A stretch of DNA of 27,706 nt from contig DMNL01000140.1 of assembly GCA_003452735.1 (NCBI GenBank), positions 1-27,706 of the forward strand. Direction: 5' to 3'. The notes under the pieces are model-generated. The model was not told the DNA's origin, ran no database searches, and saw only the letters and a list, made by a program, of their open reading frames with translations. This DNA comes from Spirochaetaceae bacterium (lineage in GTDB: Bacteria > Spirochaetota > Spirochaetia > Treponematales > Rectinemataceae). Below are positions 7,835 to 16,470 of this stretch, piece by piece; the stretch's first letter is position 1; each line of letters begins with the position of its first letter. The position numbers and the translations under genes were made by a program.

Positions 7835-8191
7835 TCAGCGGTTTTTTCGCTCGTCGCTTTTTTGGCACTCGACGCAGAGTACGGCATAGGGAATGGCCTC
7901 TAGACGCTCATCTGGAATTTTCTTGCCACACTTTGCGCAAAGGCCATAGCGACCCTGGTTGATTCGAAGGAGTGCTGATTCTATTGCTTGGTAGCGCTTT
8001 AGATCTTGTGAACTCAAGGCTTCGATCATGATTCTATCGATATCATCAGATGCGATATCTGCTGAATCCTTGGGATCGGTCTCGGAAAGAGCTTTTCTGA
8101 GCTCCTTATTCGATTCGGCGATTGTATTCAAAATCTCTTGTCTCTGGGCTAGCAAGAGTTTCTTCATTTTTTCGATGAAGGCATTCTCCAT
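7835..8191 (-). CDS. DksA/TraR-family zinc-finger protein
   Basis: The product is 118 aa. A long helical hairpin covers residues 1-75, followed by a C4 zinc finger with Cys85, Cys88, Cys106 and Cys109 in the DksA-type arrangement (GRYGLCAKCG, then CVECQ). DksA proteins enter the RNA polymerase secondary channel and tune rRNA and stress promoters, usually with ppGpp. Between the helices sits DPKDSADIASDD, acidic as in the DksA coiled-coil tip region. ATG 8191 is chosen because GAGGGGGAG lies just upstream; the open frame runs on to 8251 without such support. It is divergent from infA and shares its promoter region. True DksA or a related TraR/YocK-type protein cannot be separated here. Confidence 0.88.
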   Translation of the reverse strand: MENAFIEKMKKLLLAQRQEILNTIAESNKELRKALSETDPKDSADIASDDIDRIMIEALSSQDLKRYQAIESALLRINQGRYGLCAKCGKKIPDERLEAIPYAVLCVECQKSDERKNR

Positions 8192-8249
8192 CTCTCTCCC
8201 CCTCATCAGTTGCTGGCAATAGCAAATAACCAGTATGCAGTGGATGGGC

Positions 8250-8278
8250 ACAATGCATCACATTGCTAAAAATGTCAA
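8250..8278 (-). promoter_or_regulatory. Candidate promoter for the DksA-like gene
   Basis: On the minus strand a perfect TTGACA (complement of 8273-8278) is followed after 17 nt by CATTGT (complement of 8250-8255), a poor -10. The -35 is one arm of an inverted repeat whose other arm is the -35 of infA. The implied leader to the start at 8191 is about 50 nt. Confidence 0.35.
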
Positions 8279-8310
8279 GACATATTTAGAGATGTCCTCA
8301 TGTTGACATT
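8271..8310. repeat. Nested inverted repeat between dksA-like and infA genes
   Basis: AATGTCAA (8271-8278) and TTGACATT (8303-8310) are perfect 8-bp inverted arms. Inside them GACAT (8279-8283) and ATGTC (8292-8296) form a second 5-bp pair. Each outer arm contains a TTGACA -35 hexamer, one per strand, so a protein binding here could control both genes, or the symmetry could simply reflect two strong -35 boxes back to back. Confidence 0.6.
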
Positions 8311-8331
8311 CTATGCATTGATTCATACTAT
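8303..8331 (+). promoter_or_regulatory. Strong sigma-70-like promoter for infA
   Basis: Perfect TTGACA (8303-8308), 17-nt spacer, then TACTAT (8326-8331). The transcript would start near 8338 and carry a leader of about 120 nt. That leader holds the 12-bp palindrome TTGCAGCTGCAA (8342-8353) and two competing short stems: CTTTGC 8371-8376 with GCAAAG 8392-8397, or GCAAG 8377-8381 with CTTGC 8389-8393. Confidence 0.6.
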
Positions 8332-8460
8332 TTCATTCGCATTGCAGCTGCAAGAGTTTTCTTTTGTGGCCTTTGCGCAAGCCGTAGTCTTGCAAAGAAC
8401 GGATGGAAATTCCCTCAATGATGGGCTGACATCCTGAAAACCTATTATCAAGGAGTATAT

Positions 8461-8679
8461 GTGACTAAAGAAGAAGCTATTGAGGTAGAAGGCATCGTAA
8501 AAGAGGCTCTTCCTAACACGATGTTTCGCGTAGAATTAGCAAATGGACACATTATTCTTGCGCACCTCTCCGGGAAAATGCGCAAGCACTATATCAGAAT
8601 TGTGCCAGGCGATAAAGTAAAAGTTGGCCTCTCGCCATACGATTTGAACCGAGGACGAATTATTTATCGCGAGAAATAG
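8461..8679 (+). CDS. infA: Translation initiation factor IF-1
   Basis: The 72-aa product is a full-length IF-1, a single S1/OB-fold domain that binds the ribosomal A site during initiation. Diagnostic segments are [38 protein letters not shown] and [14 protein letters not shown]. It starts with GTG, with AGGAG (8451-8455) five nt upstream. It is monocistronic here and not in a ribosomal protein operon. A promoter with perfect -35 lies about 120 nt upstream, in the region shared with the divergent DksA-like gene. Its last 20 bp overlap the convergent Smr-domain gene. Confidence 0.95.
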   Translation: MTKEEAIEVEGIVKEALPNTMFRVELANGHIILAHLSGKMRKHYIRIVPGDKVKVGLSPYDLNRGRIIYREK

Positions 8680-9127
8680 GAGGTCGAATGCGGACCCAGG
8701 TAGCACCCTTGCCACCATGCCGACTGTCTGCAAAATCAAATTCTCCTGCCTGTGGATTCTTTTCAAGCTCTTCTCGAACTATATGTATTAGAACCTGCTC
8801 TTCCTGCGAATGATTTCCCTTTCCATGTATAATGCTCACTTTTTCAAGGCCTCTGGCTGCACTATTGGCGATAAAGGTTTGTATCATCTGACGAGCTTCT
8901 TCCGCATACAACCCGTGGAGATCTAGTTCGTCTTGAGGAAGCATGCGCTTAAATCTGGAGTAGGCAGAAATTGAATCTAATCTGTCATCTGCTTCTGGAT
9001 CCTCTTTAGTTTTGTCTTTGTCGACAGGCTCATGAATCTCGAGCCATCGCTCTAGTGTCTTCGATACACTGTCATTGCTTGCCTTTTGATAGCTATTGTT
9101 CGATGAGAGGGGCTTTTTACAAGGCAT
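8660..9127 (-). CDS. Smr-domain protein
   Basis: From ATG 9127 the product is 155 aa. Residues 1-60 are polar and probably disordered. The Smr domain follows, with the LDLHG motif (Asp69, His71, Gly72), the IIHGKG motif (101-104) and a C-terminal GATWVRIR strand. Stand-alone Smr domains have nuclease or nucleic-acid-binding activity and in some bacteria cleave mRNA at stalled ribosomes. The start is decided by GAGGAG (9134-9139) six nt upstream of this ATG; two upstream in-frame ATGs (9148, 9184) have none. The 3' end overlaps infA by 20 bp. Confidence 0.88.
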   Translation of the reverse strand: MPCKKPLSSNNSYQKASNDSVSKTLERWLEIHEPVDKDKTKEDPEADDRLDSISAYSRFKRMLPQDELDLHGLYAEEARQMIQTFIANSAARGLEKVSIIHGKGNHSQEEQVLIHIVREELEKNPQAGEFDFADSRHGGKGATWVRIRPPISRDK

Positions 9128-9271
9128 AGACTGCTCCTCGTACTCCATAGTGGTTAATTTGGATTCTTCTTCCAATGTATACATAGCACAAGATTGAATT
9201 TATTTCATGGGGTTAATAGGAAGATTTTAATAAAATACCAGAGGCATGCAACACTATCTTTATGACCTACC

Positions 9272-9300
9272 TTGCTATACCGAGAATCGATGATTATGAT
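9272..9300 (+). promoter_or_regulatory. Candidate promoter for the acyltransferase gene
   Basis: TTGCTA (9272-9277), a 17-nt spacer, then TATGAT (9295-9300) match sigma-70 consensus at 4/6 and 5/6. Transcription would start about 14 nt before the ATG at 9321, leaving room for the AGGG ribosome binding site at 9308-9311. Confidence 0.5.
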
Positions 9301-9320
9301 CGTGAGCAGGGTTGCCAATT

Positions 9321-10601
9321 ATGATTCTCAACCGACGATACTCTCCGACTAATTTTAAGTTCTTCACATGGCTTTTAAGGTTTACGTATGGAAATTGGCT
9401 CAAGTGGAAATATCGGATTACTGCAATAAATACCGAACTCTTTAAAGAACTCAAGCCTCCATTCATTATGGTAGGAAATCATACAACGCTGCTTGATCCC
9501 TTCATCGCCAGCACTTTCGTGCCTTTTCCCATACACTGGGTTGCCAGTGATGGTAATATGAGAAATCCGATCATGCGCTTTATGCTGATCAAGCTTGTAG
9601 GAAGTATTCCAAAATCAAAAGCTATACCAGATATCGAGACTGTCAATTGGATCGTCGATCTAGTAAAGCATAAGCATAGTGTAGTCGGAATGTACCCTGA
9701 AGGTCAGAGCACTTGGACAGGTACTCCTGCTCCCGTTTTTCTTTCCAGTGCAAAATTGCTACGCTTATTGCGAGTCCCTGTAGTATTGGTAAAGACAAAT
9801 GGCGGGTATCTTGCAAAACCTCGATGGTCTCATGTTCGACGGCAAGGAAAAGTTGAAGTCTCGTTTTCGCTTCTGTTTAGTCCGGAACAGCTACATAAAA
9901 TGGAGCTCTCAACTATAGATCGATTGCTCAACGATGCACTTTGCTATGATGATTCGGCTTGGTGTAAACAAAAAAGCCTTCAATTCAAAACCACAAAGGG
10001 AGCAGAGAGCCTTGAATTAGCGCTCTACATTTGTCCTAGTTGCGGAGAAAGGGCTTCCATGCACAGCTCAGGCAATCTATTCACCTGCAGACAGTGCGGA
10101 TTTACTATAGAATACCAATACGATAGTTCATTCTTGCTCCGCTCTAAAGGCAATCGGGAAAGCTATTTATCCCCGTTCGACGAGGCCCCTTTTCTCGACT
10201 CAATCGTAAGCTGGAATAGTTTCCAGAGTAGGCTTCTATATCGATGCCTCTCAGGCCCGGAGAGAGTAAACCTTGAAGCTCCATTCTTTTTTGACGAGCC
10301 GGTCAAGCTAAAGCGCGGAAAACGCATGGATCGTATGGAGACTTTGATCATAGGGCGTATCGAACTCTATATAGACCGTCTCGAATTCCATGACACTCGA
10401 AATGCCAAGCTCGAATCAATTGTTTTTCCTATAGAGCAAATCGACGGAGAGGGCGTGCTCAAGTGGAATTTTTTCGAGTTCTATAATGGCATGAATGTCT
10501 ATCGCGTAGTCTTCAAAGATAAGAAAGCATCTGGCAGAAAATATTCTGACGCTATCAGTGTGTTACATCAAATCTCTGGGTCTCATTTTCCTGGGCGATA
10601 A
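9321..10601 (+). CDS. PlsC-like acyltransferase with zinc ribbon and PH-like C-terminal domain
   Basis: From ATG 9321 the product is 426 aa; a TTG at 9312 is too close to the ribosome binding site. Residues 45-190 form an LPLAT (PlsC) domain with the catalytic HX4D motif NHTTLLD (His54, Asp59) and the substrate motif YPEGQSTW (PEG at 126-128). Such enzymes acylate lysophosphatidic acid or other lysophospholipids at the membrane. A zinc ribbon follows, with CPSC (Cys238, Cys241) and CRQC (Cys256, Cys259). Residues about 315-420 are beta-rich (GRIELYIDRLEFHD, then YRVVFKDKKASG) and suggest a PH/GRAM-like domain. The acyl acceptor is unknown. It overlaps the convergent gltS-like gene by 19 bp. 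Confidence 0.82.
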   Translation: MILNRRYSPTNFKFFTWLLRFTYGNWLKWKYRITAINTELFKELKPPFIMVGNHTTLLDPFIASTFVPFPIHWVASDGNMRNPIMRFMLIKLVGSIPKSKAIPDIETVNWIVDLVKHKHSVVGMYPEGQSTWTGTPAPVFLSSAKLLRLLRVPVVLVKTNGGYLAKPRWSHVRRQGKVEVSFSLLFSPEQLHKMELSTIDRLLNDALCYDDSAWCKQKSLQFKTTKGAESLELALYICPSCGERASMHSSGNLFTCRQCGFTIEYQYDSSFLLRSKGNRESYLSPFDEAPFLDSIVSWNSFQSRLLYRCLSGPERVNLEAPFFFDEPVKLKRGKRMDRMETLIIGRIELYIDRLEFHDTRNAKLESIVFPIEQIDGEGVLKWNFFEFYNGMNVYRVVFKDKKASGRKYSDAISVLHQISGSHFPGR

Positions 10602-11998
10602 AAATTGACCCTAGGCGCGGCAAATCGCCTTTTTCTCGCGAGAATCCAATACACAACTGACACAAAGAGCATATAGGCTGCAGCTATTGCCATAAAAATC
10701 CAATATGGAACCATAGATCCGCTCGTATAGGCTTTTGCTGGCAAATTGATAGCTAGAATAAATGGTATAGCTAGCACGAAGGTAAGGCCAGCCGAAAGCA
10801 TATAGTCTGAGGTTACCTTTGTCTTGAATTCGGGATCCATTACCCTTAGAAGAGCCAAACCGGTAGAAAGCGTGCCAGTAGAGACCCCATAGAGCATAAG
10901 CATTCGCTCGAATCTAAAATCTCGGAAAATCCGCGAACTCACCCATGGAATCGTGTAGTACACCATGAATCCGCACAATGTGGACATAAGGAGAATCGGA
11001 AACCAATATTTCTCTACAAATACCAGCGAAATAGCAGCAAGAGCACCAGCAACCATATAGTCTACTGAAGTACCAGAAATTCTAGATAGGGCATCGTCAT
11101 CGAGCACATATCCCACTTTGAGCAAATCCATGATTTTTCTGACTGCTATAGCTATGATTGCTGAAAAGATAAAATTAATACCCCAAAGATTGGTTGCAAG
11201 CTCTACTCCAGCTTTTCCTGCGAATCCAAGCAGGAAGGATATCCCTCTTAAGGCTAGATAGCTGAGCAAGTATACGAACACTACGACTGCAAAATGAAAA
11301 CTAAATGAATCGATAGCTTCAGAATCTGTGGTTAGCCGCTCTCCCACTGGTTTTTCAGTGCCATTTGGAATTATACCAGTTAACAAAGCCTTATCAGACA
11401 TGATACTAACTTGCTCTGACTTCATCCAACCCAAACGTATGCCTTTGTGGATTAGAAGCATTCCTCCAAAACATGCCCAGAGATAGCCGATTGCCGCAAA
11501 GGTAAGTCCAACGGTTGCTCCTCCCTCAAAACCCATGGACTCCCAACCCTTTCCTATGGCGTAAGCCTGTCCAGGGCCAAGGGCAAAACCCAAGGGAAGA
11601 TTCAATCCAAATGCATGGTGAATATTAGGCAAGAAGAATAAGGTGAGAACAAGGCCAAGAAGCGCTTGTGAAGCATATCCAAAAAGAATGACTGCTGACA
11701 TGCCAAGCACGCTTCCATTGGAACGAGAACCTTTGATCTTAGGCGGCGAAGAACGAAGAGACATGCTTATAAAAGAGAGGTTTAGCAAATGATAGACAAG
11801 ATCTCCAAGTCTGTTCGTCTCATAACCGATGGCTGGCATAAAATAGTTATACAAGGGCAAAAGCAGAAAACCAGCCGTCAAAGCATTTGGCACGAGATAC
11901 TTCTGAAGAAAACGGATCTTAGACCTCAAGAAAGTAGCAATCACTAGAGCAAAGGAAATGAGTCCTGCATCGATAACGATTTTCCAGCTAAAATTCAT
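10583..11998 (-). CDS. GltS-type sodium/glutamate symporter family protein
   Basis: The 471-aa product has about eleven hydrophobic segments. It resembles the ESS (GltS) family, with FALGPGQAYAIGKG and FEGGATVGLTFAAIGYLWA at the first reentrant region and a repeat-like second half (DYMVAGALAAISLVF, then GVSTGTLSTGLALLRVMDPE). GltS proteins import glutamate with sodium. The cytoplasmic loop around 205-235 is polar and separates two halves of similar build, as expected. The similarity to E. coli GltS looks distant, so the substrate is open. AGGAG lies six or seven nt before the ATG, and a candidate promoter lies just upstream. It is separated from nudC by 64 nt and overlaps the acyltransferase gene tail to tail. 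Confidence 0.82.
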   Translation of the reverse strand: MNFSWKIVIDAGLISFALVIATFLRSKIRFLQKYLVPNALTAGFLLLPLYNYFMPAIGYETNRLGDLVYHLLNLSFISMSLRSSPPKIKGSRSNGSVLGMSAVILFGYASQALLGLVLTLFFLPNIHHAFGLNLPLGFALGPGQAYAIGKGWESMGFEGGATVGLTFAAIGYLWACFGGMLLIHKGIRLGWMKSEQVSIMSDKALLTGIIPNGTEKPVGERLTTDSEAIDSFSFHFAVVVFVYLLSYLALRGISFLLGFAGKAGVELATNLWGINFIFSAIIAIAVRKIMDLLKVGYVLDDDALSRISGTSVDYMVAGALAAISLVFVEKYWFPILLMSTLCGFMVYYTIPWVSSRIFRDFRFERMLMLYGVSTGTLSTGLALLRVMDPEFKTKVTSDYMLSAGLTFVLAIPFILAINLPAKAYTSGSMVPYWIFMAIAAAYMLFVSVVYWILARKRRFAAPRVNFYRPGK

Positions 11999-12021
11999 AA
12001 TTTGCTCCTATATATTCGACA

Positions 12022-12050
12022 AGTGTAGGATGAATTTCGCGCAAAATCAA
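12022..12050 (-). promoter_or_regulatory. Candidate promoter for the gltS-like gene
   Basis: On the minus strand TTGATT (complement of 12045-12050), a 17-nt spacer and TACACT (complement of 12022-12027) each match consensus at 4/6. The implied start is about 16 nt before the ATG and upstream of the AGGAG at 12004-12008. Confidence 0.45.
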
Positions 12051-12062
12051 ATACTAAAGAGA

Positions 12063-12968
12063 TCAGGCCTTCGAAAAACTTCCGTCTATGAAGCTGTCTA
12101 TTAAATAACGAGCAATACTTCCTTTCAATGGAAGCTCTGGCAGATCATCGGCCCTATACCAGGCGATATGATCGATTTCATTCCTGTCCGGCCGTGCTTC
12201 GCCATATGCCCATTCTGCAACGAATCCAATCATAAGAGAATCTGGGAATGGCCATGGTTGAGAACGCATATAGCGTAGATTTTTCACTTCTATCCCTGCT
12301 TCTTCGCGTATCTCTCGAATGGCTGCTTCTTCGAGCGTCTCTCCAATTTCCACAAAGCCTGCAATTAAGCTGTGCCTATTACGGGGAAATCGTACATTAT
12401 GCCCTAATAGAATCGAATTTTCTCTATGCACAAGTATGATGACCGCAGGCGACATTCGAGGAAAGAAGATTCTCTTACAACTCGGACAGAATCTTGCAGC
12501 ATATGCATTATCGTCGAGCCGCTCTTTAACCTCTTCATTTTCTTTTGCATCGACAAGAAGATTCCCGCATGCTCCACAGAATCGCGAGATCGATGCCCAT
12601 TGGCTATGTGCTTTGGCCATGAGCATGAATCGACTAAACCCTGAAGGATAAGAGACGACAAGTTCACGGACAGGAAATGGAATAGCTTCGCCAATACCTA
12701 ATCGCTTGAGCATGATATCGTCATTTTCTTCAATCTGGATCGCTCCATATTTCTTTTCATCGAATTCAAATGCTGAATAGGAATAGCGATCCGATGTAAA
12801 AGAGAATAGATCAGGTGGTATCTGATAAAATGGCCAACATACGGCTTCAGGTTTTGTCGATGTTGCTAGAGAAGGATCATCGAGAAAGCGCATACTATCG
12901 GCGTTTTGCCGAGGAATTAGGCAGTCCTGTCCTTGAAAAACGACAAAGCTTTCTGGAAATATTGTCAT
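12063..12968 (-). CDS. nudC: NADH pyrophosphatase / NAD-cap decapping Nudix hydrolase
   Basis: The 301-aa protein has every NudC hallmark in order. These are a variable N-terminal domain; a zinc ribbon with Cys131, Cys134, Cys161 and Cys164; the Nudix box starting at Gly204 with catalytic REIREEAG (218-225); and the NudC-specific SQPWPFPDS motif at 236-244, which recognises NAD. NudC hydrolyses NAD(H) to NMN and AMP and removes NAD caps from RNA. Its ATG overlaps the stop codon of the upstream phosphoribosyltransferase gene (ATGA at 12965-12968), which indicates translational coupling. Confidence 0.95.
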   Translation of the reverse strand: MTIFPESFVVFQGQDCLIPRQNADSMRFLDDPSLATSTKPEAVCWPFYQIPPDLFSFTSDRYSYSAFEFDEKKYGAIQIEENDDIMLKRLGIGEAIPFPVRELVVSYPSGFSRFMLMAKAHSQWASISRFCGACGNLLVDAKENEEVKERLDDNAYAARFCPSCKRIFFPRMSPAVIILVHRENSILLGHNVRFPRNRHSLIAGFVEIGETLEEAAIREIREEAGIEVKNLRYMRSQPWPFPDSLMIGFVAEWAYGEARPDRNEIDHIAWYRADDLPELPLKGSIARYLIDSFIDGSFSKA

Positions 12969-14035
12969 GTTCTGTGCCTAAGTACCGTCTCTTCGATTAT
13001 CCGAAGTTGAGAACGATATAATCCTGTGATGTTGGTTCCATAATCTGCGACTAATCTTAGCATATCCCGCGGATGCAGATCCTCATCGCTGCCGTTTATG
13101 CGATCACCGGCATCGCCCAGCCCTGGCATGATATAAGCACGTTCGTTGAGGCTTGGATCCATCCATAGAGTATAAACTGTTATGTTATCGATAGCCCGAA
13201 TCACACGGAGAGTCCCTTTCAGCGCGCTTATTACATTGAAAAACTTTATAGAAGCCGGTCTCACTCCCTGCTCAAGAAGATATTTCACAACGGTGACAAG
13301 AGAACCGCCAGTTGCGTTCATGGGATCTGCAAAGAGCAGATGTTTGCCATCAAGCTTAGAAAGCTCAAAATACGAATGGTCGAGATCTAGCACATATTCC
13401 ATAGTGTTTTCGCTCTTGCTCTCATCGCGCTTGATCTTGAAAAGCGCAAAAGGAGTAAGATAGCCAGTTGAAGAATACTCCTGAATTTCCTTGGAGAGTA
13501 TCATCGATGGCAAGAGAGCACCCCTCAACATGACACACATGACCGTATCGTGCACAGCGCTATCTACATTGGGTATTTTATGCACAGCATAGTTCTGTAC
13601 AGGAATATTGACGGGCGTGCGCACGATAAGGTAGTTCTTATTTGTCTTGCCTGCTACGCCAAAAGCCAGTGTAAACAAAAGCTCGAAAGCTCGCTGAATG
13701 TAGTAAACGAACTCCTGATGCCCGGTATTCACATCTCGCAACTTGGCAATCAATCGTGAAACTTCACCGTGTGTCTCCTGAGGAGACACAAAGGAATAGA
13801 CTTGAATGCGCGGCTCCGATGCGCAGATCTCTTGCATGAGCTTGCCCATCTGATTGTAAAGCTCTATCAAAATATCTTCCTCATGGCGTTTCTGAGCTTC
13901 CGACGTACTGGTGGAAAGAATCTTAAAAGAGGCCATTGCTTGCTCATAGAGCTCATTCATCCGAGAAAGGTATTCGAGATCGCTTTCCATGAGGTAACCA
14001 TCTAGATCCGTAGCTTTCAAAATAAATTTATTCAC
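12965..14035 (-). CDS. Uracil phosphoribosyltransferase-like protein with long extensions
   Basis: The product is 356 aa from GTG 14035, which has GGAG six nt upstream. The ATG overlapping it runs directly into TGA, and the TTG at 14047 lies on the ribosome binding site. The core, about residues 130-320, carries the UPRT signatures DPMNATGGS (from Asp237, PRPP loop) and PGLGDAGDR (304-312, uracil-binding loop), plus MLRGALLPS in place of the usual ILRAG. UPRT makes UMP from uracil and PRPP. Normal UPRT is about 210 aa. Here about 125 mostly helical residues precede the core and about 40 follow it. It is translationally coupled to nudC and lies 55 nt downstream of the PduL gene. Confidence 0.82.
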   Translation of the reverse strand: MNKFILKATDLDGYLMESDLEYLSRMNELYEQAMASFKILSTSTSEAQKRHEEDILIELYNQMGKLMQEICASEPRIQVYSFVSPQETHGEVSRLIAKLRDVNTGHQEFVYYIQRAFELLFTLAFGVAGKTNKNYLIVRTPVNIPVQNYAVHKIPNVDSAVHDTVMCVMLRGALLPSMILSKEIQEYSSTGYLTPFALFKIKRDESKSENTMEYVLDLDHSYFELSKLDGKHLLFADPMNATGGSLVTVVKYLLEQGVRPASIKFFNVISALKGTLRVIRAIDNITVYTLWMDPSLNERAYIMPGLGDAGDRINGSDEDLHPRDMLRLVADYGTNITGLYRSQLRIIEETVLRHRT

Positions 14036-14090
14036 ATGGTGCTCCAATCTATAGGCTCACACTCCCATTGCGCTTGATCTAGTCGACACA

Positions 14091-14672
14091 TCAACACTGT
14101 ACGATTTCGCCTATCGCTCCGCTTGTAATGCCAAGTGCATTACCCTCGTCGAAATCGATGTGGCATTCTAGCGCATAAGTAGGGTGGACTCTGCATACCA
14201 CATTTAGAAGAATGGCTCCACGTTCTTCCCCTGCTTTAAGTTTTACGATCTGCTTGTCACTGACTCCAAAATGCTTGGCTGTTTCTATGTCGAAATGAAT
14301 ATGCCGCTTTGCAATGATAAGACCTCGTTCCTTTTTTATCGAGCCAGCAGGACCAATCACCTCAAAGGGGAAGCTACCTTCAAGCTGACCTGATTCGCAT
14401 ACCGGGCATCCTTGCACGCCTAACTTGAAAACATCGCTCATAAGGATTTCGCACTGAGTTTCTTTGCGTTCGGGGCCAAGAATTCGCACTCCTTCGAGCT
14501 GCCCCTTTGGCCCCTTTACCGTTACGGTCTCTGCACAAGCAAACTGACCCGGCTGAATAAGGTCCTTAGTCTTAGTGAGCTCATGGCCTTTTCCAAAAAG
14601 TATCTCGAGATCTTCATGATTTACATGGATATGGTGGTTCGATAAATTGATGATTATATCCATCTTGGGCAT
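14091..14672 (-). CDS. PduL-type phosphate acyltransferase
   Basis: The 193-aa protein belongs to the PduL family, which transfers an acyl group between CoA and phosphate (acetyl- or propanoyl-phosphate formation) and is unrelated to classical Pta. Visible motifs are SNHHIHV (zinc-binding histidines 14 and 16), ILGPERKETQCEI, the second histidine motif AKRHIHF, and DEGNALGI near the C-terminus. There is no N-terminal encapsulation peptide and no microcompartment shell gene nearby, which argues for a housekeeping phosphotransacetylase in fermentation. AGGAGG lies five nt before the ATG. It is first in a probable minus-strand unit with the UPRT-like gene and nudC. Confidence 0.9.
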   Translation of the reverse strand: MPKMDIIINLSNHHIHVNHEDLEILFGKGHELTKTKDLIQPGQFACAETVTVKGPKGQLEGVRILGPERKETQCEILMSDVFKLGVQGCPVCESGQLEGSFPFEVIGPAGSIKKERGLIIAKRHIHFDIETAKHFGVSDKQIVKLKAGEERGAILLNVVCRVHPTYALECHIDFDEGNALGITSGAIGEIVQC

Positions 14673-14850
14673 TTAATCCTCCTGGCTAAGAACAATAGAC
14701 TGAATGCGGCTATGATATTGTTTTTTCATAAGCACGATAGAATATCCTATCTCAGAAGAGACTTTGTCGCAAGAATAGGAAGATTATTGTCAGCATAGGA
14801 ATGTGGCTTATTATCTTTATTCAAGCTTAATTTTCCTTGAAAAGCCTTTG

Positions 14851-16326
14851 TCAAAAACCCTTGCCAAAAGGCCCCTGTTGAACAATTGCACTCTTTTGAA
14901 GCCCTGAAATAGCAGGAAAAAGATCTGCAAGGCGCCGATAACTATCTATATAGACTTCATATAGGTCACAGTACATGGATTCTGTGTCATTCCGAGGTTC
15001 GAAGATCTCGGCTGGTATGAATACCCTTTCTGCGGCTTCAGTTAGGGTAGACTCTTCACCTAAAGCAAATCGACCAATAGCGAGGCAACCTGCAAGCTCG
15101 GGTTCTGGGAAGGATGATACCATAAGCCGCTTTCTAGTAATATCTGCCTTGATCTGATTCCATACGGGAGAGAGCGAGGGAGTGCCTGTAGCTCTCATAT
15201 CTTTCACAGAGGCTCCTGAGCTTTCCATTACATCCAGAACTTCTCGAATAGCAAAGGCTGTGCCTTCGAGTACCGCTCTTGCCATCATATTGAGATCGTG
15301 ATGAAGCCCTAGCCCTAGAAAGACGGCTCGCGCATTAGGGTCCCAGTGAGGCGATCGTTCACCAGCAAGATATGGAAGAAATACAAGTCCCTCTGCTCCG
15401 GGTTTCGTCGAGGCTACTCGCGAATAAATCGTCTCGAAATCTTCTTTGGGCAAGAATCTGCTTCTGAACCACGAAAGGGCTATGCCACTCGATGATATTA
15501 CTCCCGAAATATTGAAATACGGAACAATGATATGAGGCATAACAAGAAGCGCTTCTACATCTCCGATATCTCTTTCTGAACAAAGATTGATGCCTTCGGA
15601 AGTCCCAGCTTTGTCGCAGGTCCTCCCTGGCTTAACTGTTGCCGTACCCAAGAGCGAGGCTATGAAATCCGGTCCCGCCATAACAACTGGCAAGCCCTTA
15701 GGAAGACCAAATTCCTTTGCGGCATAATCATGAATATGTCCTACTATCTCACCAACACCAATAAAGCGAGGAAATTTTTCTACATCTAGCTCAAGCATTT
15801 CAAGGGCTCTTCTATCCCATATAATCCTCTTATAGCCCTGATTTGGTAGACAGGTTGTCCATTCTCCGGTAAGACGTCCTGCGATGAATTCTGGGCAGGA
15901 TACAAAGAGATTAGCTTTCTCGTATATATTCGGTGTCTGCCGTTTCATCCATAGGATCTTAGGAAGATTGAAGGCAGCATCGAGAGAGTAATTTAAAGCA
16001 ATAGAAGCCTCTTTCGCTTCTTTTTGAGCGCGCCTATCGAGCCATGTGATTGCTGGGGCAATTGGCTCGCCTTTTTCATCGATAGGAAGAATAGTGGGCC
16101 CATTACCACATATAACAATAGCTCGGAGATCATTCTGTTCTCCGGCCGATATCAAACGAGAGATAATCTCTGAGAATGCCTTAAGCCAAACGCGTGCATC
16201 TATTTCTTGGTAGGAATTAGAACCTTCATCTGGAAGATCTAATAATTCCAATTTGAGGCTATTCCCTTCTGAGTCGAAGAGGGCCGCCTTGATTCGAGTG
16301 GTACCGATATCAATAGCAAGAATCAA
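14851..16326 (-). CDS. FGGY-family carbohydrate kinase (xylulokinase-like)
   Basis: The 491-aa enzyme has the FGGY two-domain ATPase build. It has the phosphate-1 loop AIDIGTTRIKAALFD at the N-terminus and the catalytic base Asp220 in MAGPDFIASLLGT. Next comes the xylulokinase-like segment FLPYLAGERSPHWDPNARA, then an adenosine motif ATGTPSLSPVWNQIKAD, in which the usual GG reads TG. The sugar substrate is unclear; xylulose, ribulose or another pentose are possible. The start is a TTG: an in-frame TGA lies two codons upstream, the next ATG is about 125 codons inside, and AGGAG sits seven nt before the TTG. It may be linked to the MerR gene 144 nt upstream on the same strand. Confidence 0.85.
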   Translation of the reverse strand: MILAIDIGTTRIKAALFDSEGNSLKLELLDLPDEGSNSYQEIDARVWLKAFSEIISRLISAGEQNDLRAIVICGNGPTILPIDEKGEPIAPAITWLDRRAQKEAKEASIALNYSLDAAFNLPKILWMKRQTPNIYEKANLFVSCPEFIAGRLTGEWTTCLPNQGYKRIIWDRRALEMLELDVEKFPRFIGVGEIVGHIHDYAAKEFGLPKGLPVVMAGPDFIASLLGTATVKPGRTCDKAGTSEGINLCSERDIGDVEALLVMPHIIVPYFNISGVISSSGIALSWFRSRFLPKEDFETIYSRVASTKPGAEGLVFLPYLAGERSPHWDPNARAVFLGLGLHHDLNMMARAVLEGTAFAIREVLDVMESSGASVKDMRATGTPSLSPVWNQIKADITRKRLMVSSFPEPELAGCLAIGRFALGEESTLTEAAERVFIPAEIFEPRNDTESMYCDLYEVYIDSYRRLADLFPAISGLQKSAIVQQGPFGKGF

Positions 16327-16470
16327 TATTCAACTCCTATGCAATATCATGAATAAGCAAGGCACTTTATGCTTTTGCAGAGCTTGCAAAGCAAAGGCAG
16401 TTAGTTTGTCGGCATGACGATATACTCTGAATAGCTCTCAGAATACATGGAACAACAAAGCCTAGTTTTT

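Noticed and set aside
12248..12651. Several overlapping frames opposite nudC
   Set aside because: They are shadows of the conserved nudC coding sequence, which carries complete catalytic motifs.
14820..14841. TTCAAG/CTTGAA hairpin after the FGGY kinase gene
   Set aside because: The stem is only 6 bp with a 10-nt loop and no T-tract follows on the minus strand, so it does not qualify as a terminator.
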